From Pseudomonadota bacterium (GTDB lineage: Bacteria; Myxococcota_A; UBA796; GCA-2862545), in assembly GCA_947475315.1 (NCBI GenBank), contig CANJMY010000019.1, positions 1 to 50,155 on the forward strand: 50,155 bases of DNA, in the 5' to 3' direction. Made by a program: the position numbers and the translations under genes. The notes beneath the pieces are model-generated. The model was not told the DNA's origin and did no database searches. It saw only the letters and a list, made by a program, of their open reading frames with translations. Below, in pieces: positions 32,886-40,902 of this stretch; position 1 is the stretch's first letter; the number at the start of each line of letters is the position of its first letter.

Positions 32886-34196
32886 ATGACCATCGACGTC
32901 TCCGCTCAGTACGCAGCCTTCAAGGACACCGCGCCCCGCGCGACCGCCCCTGCGATGGACGAGATGCAAGGGTCGGACATCCTGGCGATCGCGGCTGAGG
33001 TCCGCGCGCTGCGCGAGCAGGGCCGCCCGGTGCACAACCTCACCATCGGCGACTTCGACCCCGCCGTGTTCCCCATCCCCGCGGCCCTGTCGGAGCGCAT
33101 CCACAAGGCGCTCGACGACGGCCACACGAACTACCCGCCCGCGGTCGGCGTGCCTGAGCTCCGCAAGGCGATCACCACGCTCTACCGACGCGAGCTGGGC
33201 CTGGACTTCCCGGTCGAATCCGTGCTCGTCGGCTCGGGCGCGCGCCCGCCGCTCTACGCCGCCGTGAAGTGCCTCGTCGCCGACGGCGACAACGTGATCT
33301 ACCCAGTGCCGTCGTGGAACATGAACCATTACGTGTGGCTCGCGCGCGGCCGCGGCGTGCCCATCGTCACGTCGCCCGAGACCGGCTTCATGCCGACGGC
33401 CGCGCAGCTGCTGCCGCACCTGTCGACGGCGCGCATCGTGCTGATCAACAGCCCGCAGAACCCGTCCGGCACCCTGATCACACAAGACGTGCTCGGTGAG
33501 GTGTGCGACGCCATCCTGGCTGAGAACGCGCGGCGCCGCGCGCTCCATGAGCGTCCGCTGTTCCTGCTGTACGACGCGGTCTACTGGCAGCTCACGTTCG
33601 GCGAGAGCGTGCACCACACGCCCATCAACCTCCGCCCCGAGATGGCGCCGTACACGGTGATGGTCGACGCGATCAGCAAGTGCTGGTCCGCCACCGGCCT
33701 GCGCGTCGGCTGGTGCGTCGCGCCGCCGTGGGTGCGCGACAAGATGCAGCAGCTCATCGGCCACATGGGCGCGTGGGCTGGCCGCGCCGAGCAGATCGCG
33801 ACCGCCGCGCTGCTTGAGGATCCTTCCCTGCTCGGCACCTACATGGCCGACTTCAAGCAGGAGATCCGCTTCCGTCTGGACGGCATCCAGGCGGGCGTCG
33901 AGGCGATGGCGCGCGACGGCCTGCCCGTCAGCTGCCTGCCGGCCGCCGGCGCGATCTACTTGTCGGTGCGCTTCGACCTGATCGGCCGCACGCTCGCCAA
34001 CGGCACCACGCTCCGCACCGACTCCGACCTGCGCAAGTGGCTGCTCCACGAGGCCGGCGTCGCGATCGTGCCCTTCTCGTCGTTCGGCTACCCGGACGGC
34101 TCCGGCTGGGTGCGCATGAGCGTCGGCTCGATCACCCGCGACGACGTCGCCAAGACCGTGACCGCGCTGCGCGATGCGCTCGCACGAGCGCTCTAG
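32886..34196 (+). CDS. Class I/II pyridoxal-phosphate aminotransferase
   Basis: This 436-aa cytoplasmic enzyme has fold type I features. Lys265 in DAISKCWSATGLRVGW should form the Schiff base with pyridoxal phosphate, Asn192 in SPQNPSGT and Asp230/Tyr233 in LLYDAVYW hold the cofactor, and an Arg in SGWVRMSVGS binds the substrate carboxylate. The amino acid specificity is not evident; family members act on aspartate, alanine or aromatic amino acids. Another aminotransferase of the same class lies at 34675. A TAGTCT hexamer 25-30 bp upstream may be part of a promoter. Confidence 0.9.
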   Translation: MTIDVSAQYAAFKDTAPRATAPAMDEMQGSDILAIAAEVRALREQGRPVHNLTIGDFDPAVFPIPAALSERIHKALDDGHTNYPPAVGVPELRKAITTLYRRELGLDFPVESVLVGSGARPPLYAAVKCLVADGDNVIYPVPSWNMNHYVWLARGRGVPIVTSPETGFMPTAAQLLPHLSTARIVLINSPQNPSGTLITQDVLGEVCDAILAENARRRALHERPLFLLYDAVYWQLTFGESVHHTPINLRPEMAPYTVMVDAISKCWSATGLRVGWCVAPPWVRDKMQQLIGHMGAWAGRAEQIATAALLEDPSLLGTYMADFKQEIRFRLDGIQAGVEAMARDGLPVSCLPAAGAIYLSVRFDLIGRTLANGTTLRTDSDLRKWLLHEAGVAIVPFSSFGYPDGSGWVRMSVGSITRDDVAKTVTALRDALARAL

Positions 34197-34284
34197 CCCG
34201 CCCGTCGCTTCGTCGAGAATCGTCGCGGCCCCCTTCCATCGGCTGCACGCCGCGCGTACGCTCCCCCCACACATGGAGTCCATC

Positions 34285-34662
34285 ATGGCTACGGTCGAGG
34301 TCACTCAGAACAACTTTCAGACGCTCGTCCAGAGCAAGGACATCGTGATCCTGGACTTCTGGGCCGAGTGGTGCGGCCCCTGCAAGCGCTTCGGCCCGAT
34401 CTTCGAGTCCACCAGCGAGAAGCACCCGGACGTCCTGTTCGGCAAGGTGAACACCGAGGTCGAGCAAGAGCTCGCAGGCTCGTTCGGCATCCAGTCCATC
34501 CCGTCGACCGTGTTCTACCGGGGCGGGATCCCGCTGCACATGCAGCCCGGCCTGCTCCCGCAAGAGGCTCTGGAGGACCTGCTTGAGCAGGTCCGCAAGA
34601 TCGACATGGACGGCGTCCGCGCCGAGGTGTCCCGCCGCCGCGCGGAAGGGCCCCCGGCCTAG
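34285..34662 (+). CDS. Thioredoxin
   Basis: This 125-aa protein has a complete thioredoxin fold. The WAEWCGPCKR active site (WCGPC) sits near residue 30, and the cis-Pro block SIPSTVFYRGG follows. It reduces disulphides in cytoplasmic proteins with electrons from thioredoxin reductase. ATG 34285 was chosen since GGAG lies 7 nt upstream; ATG 34273 is a possible earlier start. A short C-terminal extension with Arg-rich ends is unusual but not disabling. It lies between two aminotransferase genes with no evident shared pathway. Confidence 0.9.
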   Translation: MATVEVTQNNFQTLVQSKDIVILDFWAEWCGPCKRFGPIFESTSEKHPDVLFGKVNTEVEQELAGSFGIQSIPSTVFYRGGIPLHMQPGLLPQEALEDLLEQVRKIDMDGVRAEVSRRRAEGPPA

Positions 34663-34674
34663 AGCGCGGACGGC

Positions 34675-35859
34675 TCAGCGCGCGGCGTAGGCCTTCAGGC
34701 CGCTCGCCAGCACCGCCGCCGCGCGCACCAGGTGGGCCTCGTCCAGCACCGCGGCCAAGCGCACCTCGCGCTTGCCCGCGGACGGGTTCGCATAGAAGCC
34801 CTCACCGGGGGCGACCACCACGCTCTCGCCCTGGTCCCGATGCTCGGTGACCAGCCAGCGGGCGAACGCGTCGGCGTCGTCCACGGGCAGCTCGGCCATC
34901 AGGTAGAACGCACCCTCAGGGCGGTGCGTGCGCACGCCCGGGATGGCGGCGACCGCGTCGTAGAGGCCGTGAACGCGACGCCGGTAGAGGCCACGGACCT
35001 GCGCGTAGTAGCTCTCGGGCATGTGCAGCGCGGCGACCGCGGCGGCCTGTGCGAGCGGCTGCGGACCCAGGCGCGCCTGCCCGAGCCGCTCCACGCGCTC
35101 CATGAAGTCCGCGTGCTGCGAGATCAGGAAGCCGAGTCGAACACCGCACGCCGACCAGGTCTTGGACAGCGAGTCGACCACGATCACGTGGTCCTGCTCG
35201 CCGTCGAGCTCCATCACGGACGTGGGCGCACTGTCGAACCAAATCTGGCGGTAGACCTCGTCGGCGATCACCCACAGGCCGCGTCGGCGGGCCCAGGCGA
35301 CCACGCGGGTCAGGTCGTCGCGACCGTAGACCGCGCCGGTCGGGTTGCCGGGGTTGGAGAAGAGCAGCGCGCGCGTGCGGGGGCCGACCCGCGCGTCGAG
35401 CTCGTCGTCCGGGGGCAGCGCGAAGCCGTTCTCAAGCGTGGTGGGGATCGGCCGGACCGACGCGCCCGCCAGCGTCGCGAAGCCGTTGTAGTTCGTGTAG
35501 TACGGCTCAGGGACCAGCACGTCGTCGCCCGAGTCGCAGATCACGGCGAGGGCGAACGAGAGCGCCTCGGACCCGCCCTGGGTGATGGCGATGTCCGCGG
35601 GCCGCAACCCCGGCGACCAGCGCGAGAAGTACCCAGCGGCCGCTTCACGACACGCGGCGGTGCCCGACGAGGGGCCGTAGCCCAGCACGGTGGGCCGAAA
35701 CGACGCGAGCGCGTCGAGCAACGGCGCGGGCGTCGGCACGTCCGGCTGGCCGATGTTCAGACGGTGGAAGTGCACGCCCTGTTGCGCAGCGACAGTGGCA
35801 TCGAGCTTGCGGATCGCGCTCTCCTGCAGGGCAAGGGCGCGATGGGACAGCGTCGACAT
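34675..35859 (-). CDS. Class I/II aminotransferase
   Basis: This 394-aa cytoplasmic enzyme is related to aspartate/alanine aminotransferases. The PLP lysine is Lys233 in DSLSKTWSACGVRLG; other cofactor residues are Asn172 in SNPGNPTG and Asp200/Tyr203 in ADEVYRQ. The N-terminal FHRLNIGQPDVPTP block is a typical substrate-cap region. ATG 35859 was chosen because GAGG is 6 nt upstream; GTG 35880 is an alternative. It is convergent with the thioredoxin gene, with 12 bp between stops. The specific substrate is not evident. Confidence 0.9.
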   Translation of the reverse strand: MSTLSHRALALQESAIRKLDATVAAQQGVHFHRLNIGQPDVPTPAPLLDALASFRPTVLGYGPSSGTAACREAAAGYFSRWSPGLRPADIAITQGGSEALSFALAVICDSGDDVLVPEPYYTNYNGFATLAGASVRPIPTTLENGFALPPDDELDARVGPRTRALLFSNPGNPTGAVYGRDDLTRVVAWARRRGLWVIADEVYRQIWFDSAPTSVMELDGEQDHVIVVDSLSKTWSACGVRLGFLISQHADFMERVERLGQARLGPQPLAQAAAVAALHMPESYYAQVRGLYRRRVHGLYDAVAAIPGVRTHRPEGAFYLMAELPVDDADAFARWLVTEHRDQGESVVVAPGEGFYANPSAGKREVRLAAVLDEAHLVRAAAVLASGLKAYAAR

Positions 35860-35901
35860 GAGGACCTCGGGCGCGGCCACTAGCGCGATCTGCGCTCGCG
35901 C

Positions 35902-36486
35902 TCACGGGGTCCGTTCGAGTCCGAGGCCACGACCGTCCAGCCGGTGCAGCAGGTCGTCGACCATGTGCAGGGTCAGGCCCCACAGGCGGTGACCGGCAAA
36001 GTCCACCCGTGGAAGCTTCATTCCCACGACCGGCGGGTAGCGCATGTGCCCCCGCCCCTCCCCCCGCAGGAGGTCGTCGAGCGGGTAGGACAGCACGTCC
36101 GCGACCTCTTCGTTTGGCCGCCAGGCCGGGACCTCGGGCATCGCGAACACGAACGGCCGGATGACCAGCCGGGTCATCGGGCGCGACTGGAGGTCGTCGA
36201 GCTGGCCGAGCAGCTCGCCCTCGCGCAGGTCGACGCCCACCTCCTCCATGGTCTCGCGCATGGCGGCGGCCAGGGGGGAGCGGTCCTCCTTCTGCTCACG
36301 GCCGCCAGGGAAGGCCAAGTGGCCCGACCAGGGGTCACCCAGGCGGTCGGCCCGACGAATGAACCACAGGTGGCGACCCGGCGTGAGGATCGCCGCGACG
36401 GCGGCGCGCTGAAGGTCCGGTTGTTCAAGGACCTTGGGGGGCCGCGCGACCGCAGCCCGGATGTCGGCCAGTTCGTCCTGCTGCAT
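35902..36486 (-). CDS. NudL-like Nudix hydrolase (CoA pyrophosphatase family)
   Basis: This 194-aa protein has a Nudix fold with GHLAFPGG at the start of the box and RETMEEVG at the end. The spacing between the GG and the RE pair matches the NudL/CoA diphosphatase subfamily, where the box carries an extra residue. Members cleave CoA or other nucleoside diphosphate derivatives to adenosine bisphosphate and phosphopantetheine. The C-terminal WGLTLHMVDDLL segment is a usual subfamily feature. ATG 36486 was chosen; no strong ribosome binding site is seen. It follows the aminotransferase start by about 40 bp in the same direction and may lead a two-gene unit. Confidence 0.82.
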   Translation of the reverse strand: MQQDELADIRAAVARPPKVLEQPDLQRAAVAAILTPGRHLWFIRRADRLGDPWSGHLAFPGGREQKEDRSPLAAAMRETMEEVGVDLREGELLGQLDDLQSRPMTRLVIRPFVFAMPEVPAWRPNEEVADVLSYPLDDLLRGEGRGHMRYPPVVGMKLPRVDFAGHRLWGLTLHMVDDLLHRLDGRGLGLERTP

Positions 36487-36575
36487 GGAAATCCCGCAGC
36501 GGAGCGTACCCCCGGCCGTGGGGATTGGCCCTACCCCCTGCGACCGAATACCGGTGCGCGCCACAGGAGACCGCT

Positions 36576-37439
36576 TTGGACGAGCCGGAGAAGCCCGCGA
36601 TGCCGACGACGCCCGTCCGCAATGCGCTGGACGACGAGCGCCCGGAGGGCTTCCGAGAGATGCTCACGACCTGGGGTCCGGCGCTGCTGGCCGTGGTGCT
36701 CATCCGCCTGTTCATCTTCGAGCCGTTCCGCATCCCGTCTGGCTCCATGGTCCCCACGCTGCTGATCGGCGACCACGTCATCGTCACCAAGTTCAGCTAC
36801 GGCGTGTGGATGCCGTTCAAGAGCATCGGCGTCCCCTTCACCGGCTACGGCCTGGATGACCTGGGCCTGGACCTGCAGAACGTGGAGCTCTGGGACCTGG
36901 GCGACCCCGAGCGCGGCGACGTGATCGTGTTCCACTACCCCAAGGATGAGGACACCACGTTCATCAAGCGCGTGGTCGGCCTCCCCGGCGACCGCATCAA
37001 GGTGGTCGACAACCAGATCATCCTCAACGGCGTGGCCCAGCCCCGCGTCCCGCTCGGCGAGTACGACGACGTGGACGACGGCTGCCAGGTCCGCTCGGCC
37101 CGCCGCTGGTCGGAGGAGCTGTCGCGCACCGACGGCACCACGCTCAAGCACGCGATCCTCACGCAGATCGACCGCCCGGGCATCCTCGCGAACGAGCCCG
37201 AGATCACCGTCCCTCCCGGCCACGTGTTCGCCATGGGCGACAACCGTGACCACAGCATGGACGGCCGCTCCTGGGGCTTCGTGAACGAGAACCTGATCAA
37301 GGGCAAGGCCCACGCGGTCTGGTTCTCCTGGAACGGCTGCCAGGGCTCCACCGGCAGCCTGCGCCTGGACCGCATGATGCGCTCGCTCTACTCGACGGAC
37401 GGTCTTGACCTCCCGGCCGACAGCGCGCCGGGCAAGTAG
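36576..37439 (+). CDS. lepB: Signal peptidase I
   Basis: This 287-aa inner-membrane protease removes signal peptides from exported proteins. A single membrane helix (about 34-50) is followed by the catalytic Ser57 in SGSMVPTL. Lys131 in FIKRVVGLPGD is the general base, and the box GDNRDHSMDGRSWG lies near 235. The active site faces the periplasm. TTG 36576 was selected because AGGAGA lies 6 nt upstream; a TTG at 36525 is also in frame. An insert of about 70 residues between the Lys and the GDNR box contains a Cys and charged residues; this variable domain differs widely between species. Confidence 0.95.
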   Translation: MDEPEKPAMPTTPVRNALDDERPEGFREMLTTWGPALLAVVLIRLFIFEPFRIPSGSMVPTLLIGDHVIVTKFSYGVWMPFKSIGVPFTGYGLDDLGLDLQNVELWDLGDPERGDVIVFHYPKDEDTTFIKRVVGLPGDRIKVVDNQIILNGVAQPRVPLGEYDDVDDGCQVRSARRWSEELSRTDGTTLKHAILTQIDRPGILANEPEITVPPGHVFAMGDNRDHSMDGRSWGFVNENLIKGKAHAVWFSWNGCQGSTGSLRLDRMMRSLYSTDGLDLPADSAPGK

Positions 37440-37472
37440 GCGCCGCTGATCGCCGCGCACCCTGGCCGTCCC

Positions 37473-37829
37473 GTGCCCCGCTCGTGGGCGGCGGCGCTAC
37501 TCGTTCTGTCCGGCTGCGGCGACGCGTCCTCCAAGCTGGACGCGCAGACCGCGTGCACGCTGTCCTCGGACTTCGTCGCGCAGGTGTTGAGCGTGCTCGA
37601 TCACCTCGGCGGCTTTGGTGGTTCGCCCTCGGCGGCCGACACCGCGACCACGCTCGAGATCACCCGCGCGACGTGCACGGACTTCGACCAGGTCCGACGC
37701 GAGGGCACCGCGACGATCACGCTCACGCTGGACTACACGATCCAGAACAAGCCGGTCGACCAGCCCGTGTCCTACGCGTGTGCGCTGGTGCTGGCGGACG
37801 ACGGCTGGCGCGTGGCGACCTGCCGCTGA
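37473..37829 (+). CDS. Small lipoprotein of unknown function
   Basis: This 118-aa lipoprotein has signal residues ending LSGC (Cys15) and a small compact domain with three further cysteines. A beta-rich ending (ATITLTLDYTIQN, WRVATC) suggests an immunoglobulin- or NTF2-like domain. I recognise no family. GTG 37473 fits the signal peptide. It begins 33 bp after lepB and may be co-transcribed, and its stop lies 7 bp from the convergent TPR gene. Confidence 0.6.
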   Translation: MPRSWAAALLVLSGCGDASSKLDAQTACTLSSDFVAQVLSVLDHLGGFGGSPSAADTATTLEITRATCTDFDQVRREGTATITLTLDYTIQNKPVDQPVSYACALVLADDGWRVATCR

Positions 37830-37836
37830 GCCGTGC

Positions 37837-38415
37837 TCACAGCGTCCGCTTGCCCGCCATGCGGTCGAGCGCCTCAGCGGCGCGCGCGACGTCGGGATGA
37901 CCCGCCGGACCCAGCACCGCCTGCCGGAAGCACTGGGCGGCCTCCTCCGCGCGCCCGGTGACACGCAGGAGCACGCCCAGGTTGTAGAGCGCCGACGGGT
38001 CGTCGCGGCGACGCAGGAGCGCGTCGCGGTAGTGCGCCTCGGCCGTCTCGGCTTCGCCGTCGCCCCACGCGGACTTCCCCTTCTCCACCAGCTCGTCGGA
38101 CTCGTGGATCAGCTCGATGTCGAGCATGACCTTGGCGCCCAGGTTGCCCAGCAGGAGCATCAACGGCCCGAACGCGAACAGGGCCACGCCCTCGCCCGCG
38201 AGGACCGCGCCCAGCGGCAGATCCGGCCCCACCTGCTTGCCCTTGTACGACACGCGCACCTTGTGGTGCTGGCCGGTGGCGTAGGCGTCCTCGGCCTTCG
38301 CGCGCAGCTCATCGAGCTTGGCGCGGACCTTCTTGGTGAACTCATCAAGCTTCTCGGGGTCGATCTCGATGCGGAAGCCCTGGAACGGCTTCTTGGGATC
38401 CTGGTCGTCGCTCAT
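37837..38415 (-). CDS. Small TPR protein with a central hydrophobic segment
   Basis: The product is 192 aa. The N-terminal third is highly charged (KVRAKLDELRAKAEDAYATG), followed by VRVSYKGKQVGPDLPLG and a hydrophobic stretch (GEGVALFAFGPLMLLLGN, about 75-95). The C-terminal half has two TPR-like helix pairs (SALYNLGVLLRVTGRAEEAA). The middle resembles small proteins of the DUF4342 type, but this is a weak impression. It may be a membrane-associated scaffold. ATG 38415 was chosen with GAGGGTGAAG upstream; a slightly longer start at 38436 is possible. It is divergent from the pseudouridine synthase gene. Confidence 0.5.
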   Translation of the reverse strand: MSDDQDPKKPFQGFRIEIDPEKLDEFTKKVRAKLDELRAKAEDAYATGQHHKVRVSYKGKQVGPDLPLGAVLAGEGVALFAFGPLMLLLGNLGAKVMLDIELIHESDELVEKGKSAWGDGEAETAEAHYRDALLRRRDDPSALYNLGVLLRVTGRAEEAAQCFRQAVLGPAGHPDVARAAEALDRMAGKRTL

Positions 38416-38471
38416 CGCTTCACCCTCGTCCTGCACACCAGGATAGCCCTTCGCACGAAAGGCGACCGCCG

Positions 38472-39134
38472 ATGGCCACGACCTGGAACAAGCCCGCAGG
38501 ACTGCCCGTGTTCCCGCCGCACGCGGAACCCGACGGCGACAGCGTGCTCGCGCGGCTGCTGCGCGACCAGCCGGCGCGCGCCCAAGTCCCCTGGCCGGAA
38601 GGCTTTGAGGGTGGGATCGCGCACCGCCTGGACAACTCGACCTCCGGCGCCTTGTGGGTGGCCGACGACGTCCGCGAGCTCGGCGTCCTGCGTGACGCCT
38701 TTCAGGGCGGGCGCCTCACCAAGACCTACCTGATGCGCACCAGCCGGGTGGTCGGCTGGACCGAGAACACCTGCGACCGCGCGATCGCCCACGACGCGCA
38801 GAAGCGTCGGCGGATGATCGTGCAGCGTGGCGAGTCCACCCCGCACCGGGGCGCCTGGTACCCGGCGCACACTCGGTTCGTCCGCCGCCACGACGACGTC
38901 TGGCAGGTGCAGATCACCACCGGCGTGATGCACCAGATCCGCGTGCACGCGGCCTTCCTCGGCATCCCGCTGCTGGGCGACAGCCTGTACGGCGGCGGTA
39001 CCACGCCGGACGACGCGCCCGAAGGCATCACGTTCTTCCTGCACCACGTCGGGCTGTCGGGCGCTGGGCTTCAGACCTCACCCGTGCCCGACCCTGCGTG
39101 GGCTCACCCCAGGTCGACGATCACCGGCGCGTGA
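38472..39134 (+). CDS. RluA-family pseudouridine synthase
   Basis: This 220-aa enzyme isomerises uridine to pseudouridine in RNA. The catalytic motif GIAHRLDNSTSG holds Asp54, and the conserved block MHQIRVHAAFLGIPLLGDSL near 155-175 is characteristic. The N-terminal S4 domain of many RluA-type enzymes is absent, so this is a short form. rRNA or tRNA target sites cannot be read from the sequence. Its last 31 bp overlap the 3' end of the convergent exonuclease III gene. Confidence 0.88.
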   Translation: MATTWNKPAGLPVFPPHAEPDGDSVLARLLRDQPARAQVPWPEGFEGGIAHRLDNSTSGALWVADDVRELGVLRDAFQGGRLTKTYLMRTSRVVGWTENTCDRAIAHDAQKRRRMIVQRGESTPHRGAWYPAHTRFVRRHDDVWQVQITTGVMHQIRVHAAFLGIPLLGDSLYGGGTTPDDAPEGITFFLHHVGLSGAGLQTSPVPDPAWAHPRSTITGA

Positions 39135-39865
39135 TCGCTGACGACCAGGCCGCCCTCGCGGTGGACGTCGGCGCCCGTCAGCGCGACCGGCTCGTTGCCG
39201 AGCAGGTAGTCGATGCGCCAACCCCGATCGAGCGCGCGCGCCTGACCGCGGTTGGACCACCAGGAGTACGGCCCCTTGCGCTTGCCGACGTGCTCGCGGA
39301 GCAGGTCGCGCCAGCCGCTGCCGAGCAGCTCGCCGAACCAGTCGCGCTCGTGCGGCAAGAAGCCGGAGTTCTTCGCGTTGCCCTTGGGGTCGTGGATGTC
39401 GTCGGGCGTGTGCGCGATGTTGAAGTCGCCGCCCATCACCACCGGGTGCGCCGCGCTCGCCTTCACGCCCGCAGACCACGCGGCGAACGGGGGCATCCAG
39501 CCGTCCTTGTAGAGCTGGCGCTCCGGGCTCGACGAGCCGGACGGCAGGTAGACGCTGACCACCTCGACGCCGCCCGTCCGCACGCGCAGCACGCGGCCGT
39601 CGGGGTCAGGCGCGTCCATGCCGGTCTTCACGTCGTCGATCGTCTCGCGCGACCACACGGCGGTCCCTGCGTAGCCAAGCTTCTCGGCGGGGTGCCAGAC
39701 CACGTTCCAGCCCGCAGGCGCGGCCCACTCGGGCGGCAGCTGCTGGGGCGTGCTGCGCACCTCTTGGAGCAGCAGCACGTCCGGCGCCAAGCGCTCGATG
39801 AAGTCGGGGAAGCCCTTGCGCAGCGCCGCCCGGAGGCCGTTCACGTTCCAGGTGACGATGCGCAC
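39104..39865 (-). CDS. xthA: Exodeoxyribonuclease III
   Basis: This 253-aa enzyme has AP endonuclease and 3'-5' exonuclease activities for base excision repair. The family residues are visible: Asn7 in WNVNG, Glu35 in LLQEVR, VYLPSG (Tyr), the D-x-N pair in MGGDFNIAHTPDDI, and the DHAPV ending with the catalytic Asp-His. GTG 39865 was chosen, with GAGG upstream. Its start lies 2 nt after the hemB stop, so hemB and this gene form an operon. The length is close to the E. coli enzyme. Confidence 0.94.
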   Translation of the reverse strand: MRIVTWNVNGLRAALRKGFPDFIERLAPDVLLLQEVRSTPQQLPPEWAAPAGWNVVWHPAEKLGYAGTAVWSRETIDDVKTGMDAPDPDGRVLRVRTGGVEVVSVYLPSGSSSPERQLYKDGWMPPFAAWSAGVKASAAHPVVMGGDFNIAHTPDDIHDPKGNAKNSGFLPHERDWFGELLGSGWRDLLREHVGKRKGPYSWWSNRGQARALDRGWRIDYLLGNEPVALTGADVHREGGLVVSDHAPVIVDLG

Positions 39866-39867
39866 GC

Positions 39868-40857
39868 TCAGCCTCGCTTCAGTCGCTCGGCGACCTCGGT
39901 CGCATAGTACGTGAGGATCATGTCGGCGCCGGCGCGCTTGAAGCCGAGCAGCGCCTCGTGCACGCACGCGACCTCGTCGATCCAGCCGTTGGCGCCCGCG
40001 GCCTTGAACATCGCGTACTCGCCGGACACCTGGTACACGGCGACGGGGCGGCCAAACGCCTCCTTCACGCGCCAGACGATGTCCAGGTAGGGCATGCCGG
40101 GCTTGACCATGACGATGTCCGCGCCCTCGCCCAGGTCCAGCTCGACCTCGTGCAGCGCCTCGTCGCCGTTGCCCGGATCCATCTGGTAGGTGCGCTTGTC
40201 GGTGCCGCCGCGCGGCGCGCTGTCGAGCGCGTCCCGGAACGGGCCGTAGAAGCTCGACGCGTACTTGGCCGAGTAGGACAAGATCAGCGTGTCGTAGCTG
40301 CCCTGCGCGTCGAGCGTGGCGCGGATGGCGCCCACGCGGCCGTCCATCATGTCGCTGGGGGCGACCATGTCGGCGCCCGCGCGCGCGTGACACGCGGCCT
40401 GCTTGACCAGCGCCTCGATCGTGACGTCGTTGTCGATGCGGCCATCGACGACGATGCCGTCCTGGCCCAGGCTGCTGTACGGGTCGAGCGCGACGTCGGT
40501 GATGACCAGCAGGCCGGGGACCTCCTTCTTCAGGCGACGCACAATGCGCGGCACCAGGCCGTCGTCGTTCCACGCCTCGGCGCAGTGCAGCGACTTCAGC
40601 TCGTCCGAGACCTTGGGGAACAGCGCGACGCCGCGCACGCCCGCGGCCCACGCGCGCGCACACTCCTCGACTAGGCGCGACTCGCTCAGCCGAGACTGAC
40701 CGGGCATGGACGCGATCGGCACGTCCGGCCCCTCGCCCTCGAACACGAAGTGGGGCTGGATCAGGTCCTCGGCCTGAAGCTTGTTCTCACGGACGAGATC
40801 GCGCACCGCCGCGCGCGTACGAAGGCGGCGCGGACGCCGCTCGGGGAAGGATGCCAT
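39868..40857 (-). CDS. hemB: Delta-aminolevulinic acid dehydratase (porphobilinogen synthase)
   Basis: This 329-aa cytoplasmic enzyme condenses two 5-aminolevulinate molecules to porphobilinogen in haem and cobalamin synthesis. The two active-site lysines are Lys198 in SYSAKYASSF and Lys252 in VMVKPGMPYLDI. The metal-site region reads DVALDPYSSLGQDG, with Asp residues where zinc enzymes have cysteines, so it should be a Mg-type enzyme. It is the first gene of a two-gene unit with exonuclease III. The catalase-related haem protein in this window would need haem from this pathway, though nothing links them directly. Confidence 0.95.
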   Translation of the reverse strand: MASFPERRPRRLRTRAAVRDLVRENKLQAEDLIQPHFVFEGEGPDVPIASMPGQSRLSESRLVEECARAWAAGVRGVALFPKVSDELKSLHCAEAWNDDGLVPRIVRRLKKEVPGLLVITDVALDPYSSLGQDGIVVDGRIDNDVTIEALVKQAACHARAGADMVAPSDMMDGRVGAIRATLDAQGSYDTLILSYSAKYASSFYGPFRDALDSAPRGGTDKRTYQMDPGNGDEALHEVELDLGEGADIVMVKPGMPYLDIVWRVKEAFGRPVAVYQVSGEYAMFKAAGANGWIDEVACVHEALLGFKRAGADMILTYYATEVAERLKRG

Positions 40858-40902
40858 GGGATCTCCCAGGAGCGCCGCCGCGCGGCGCTCGTGTCGTGAT
40901 GC

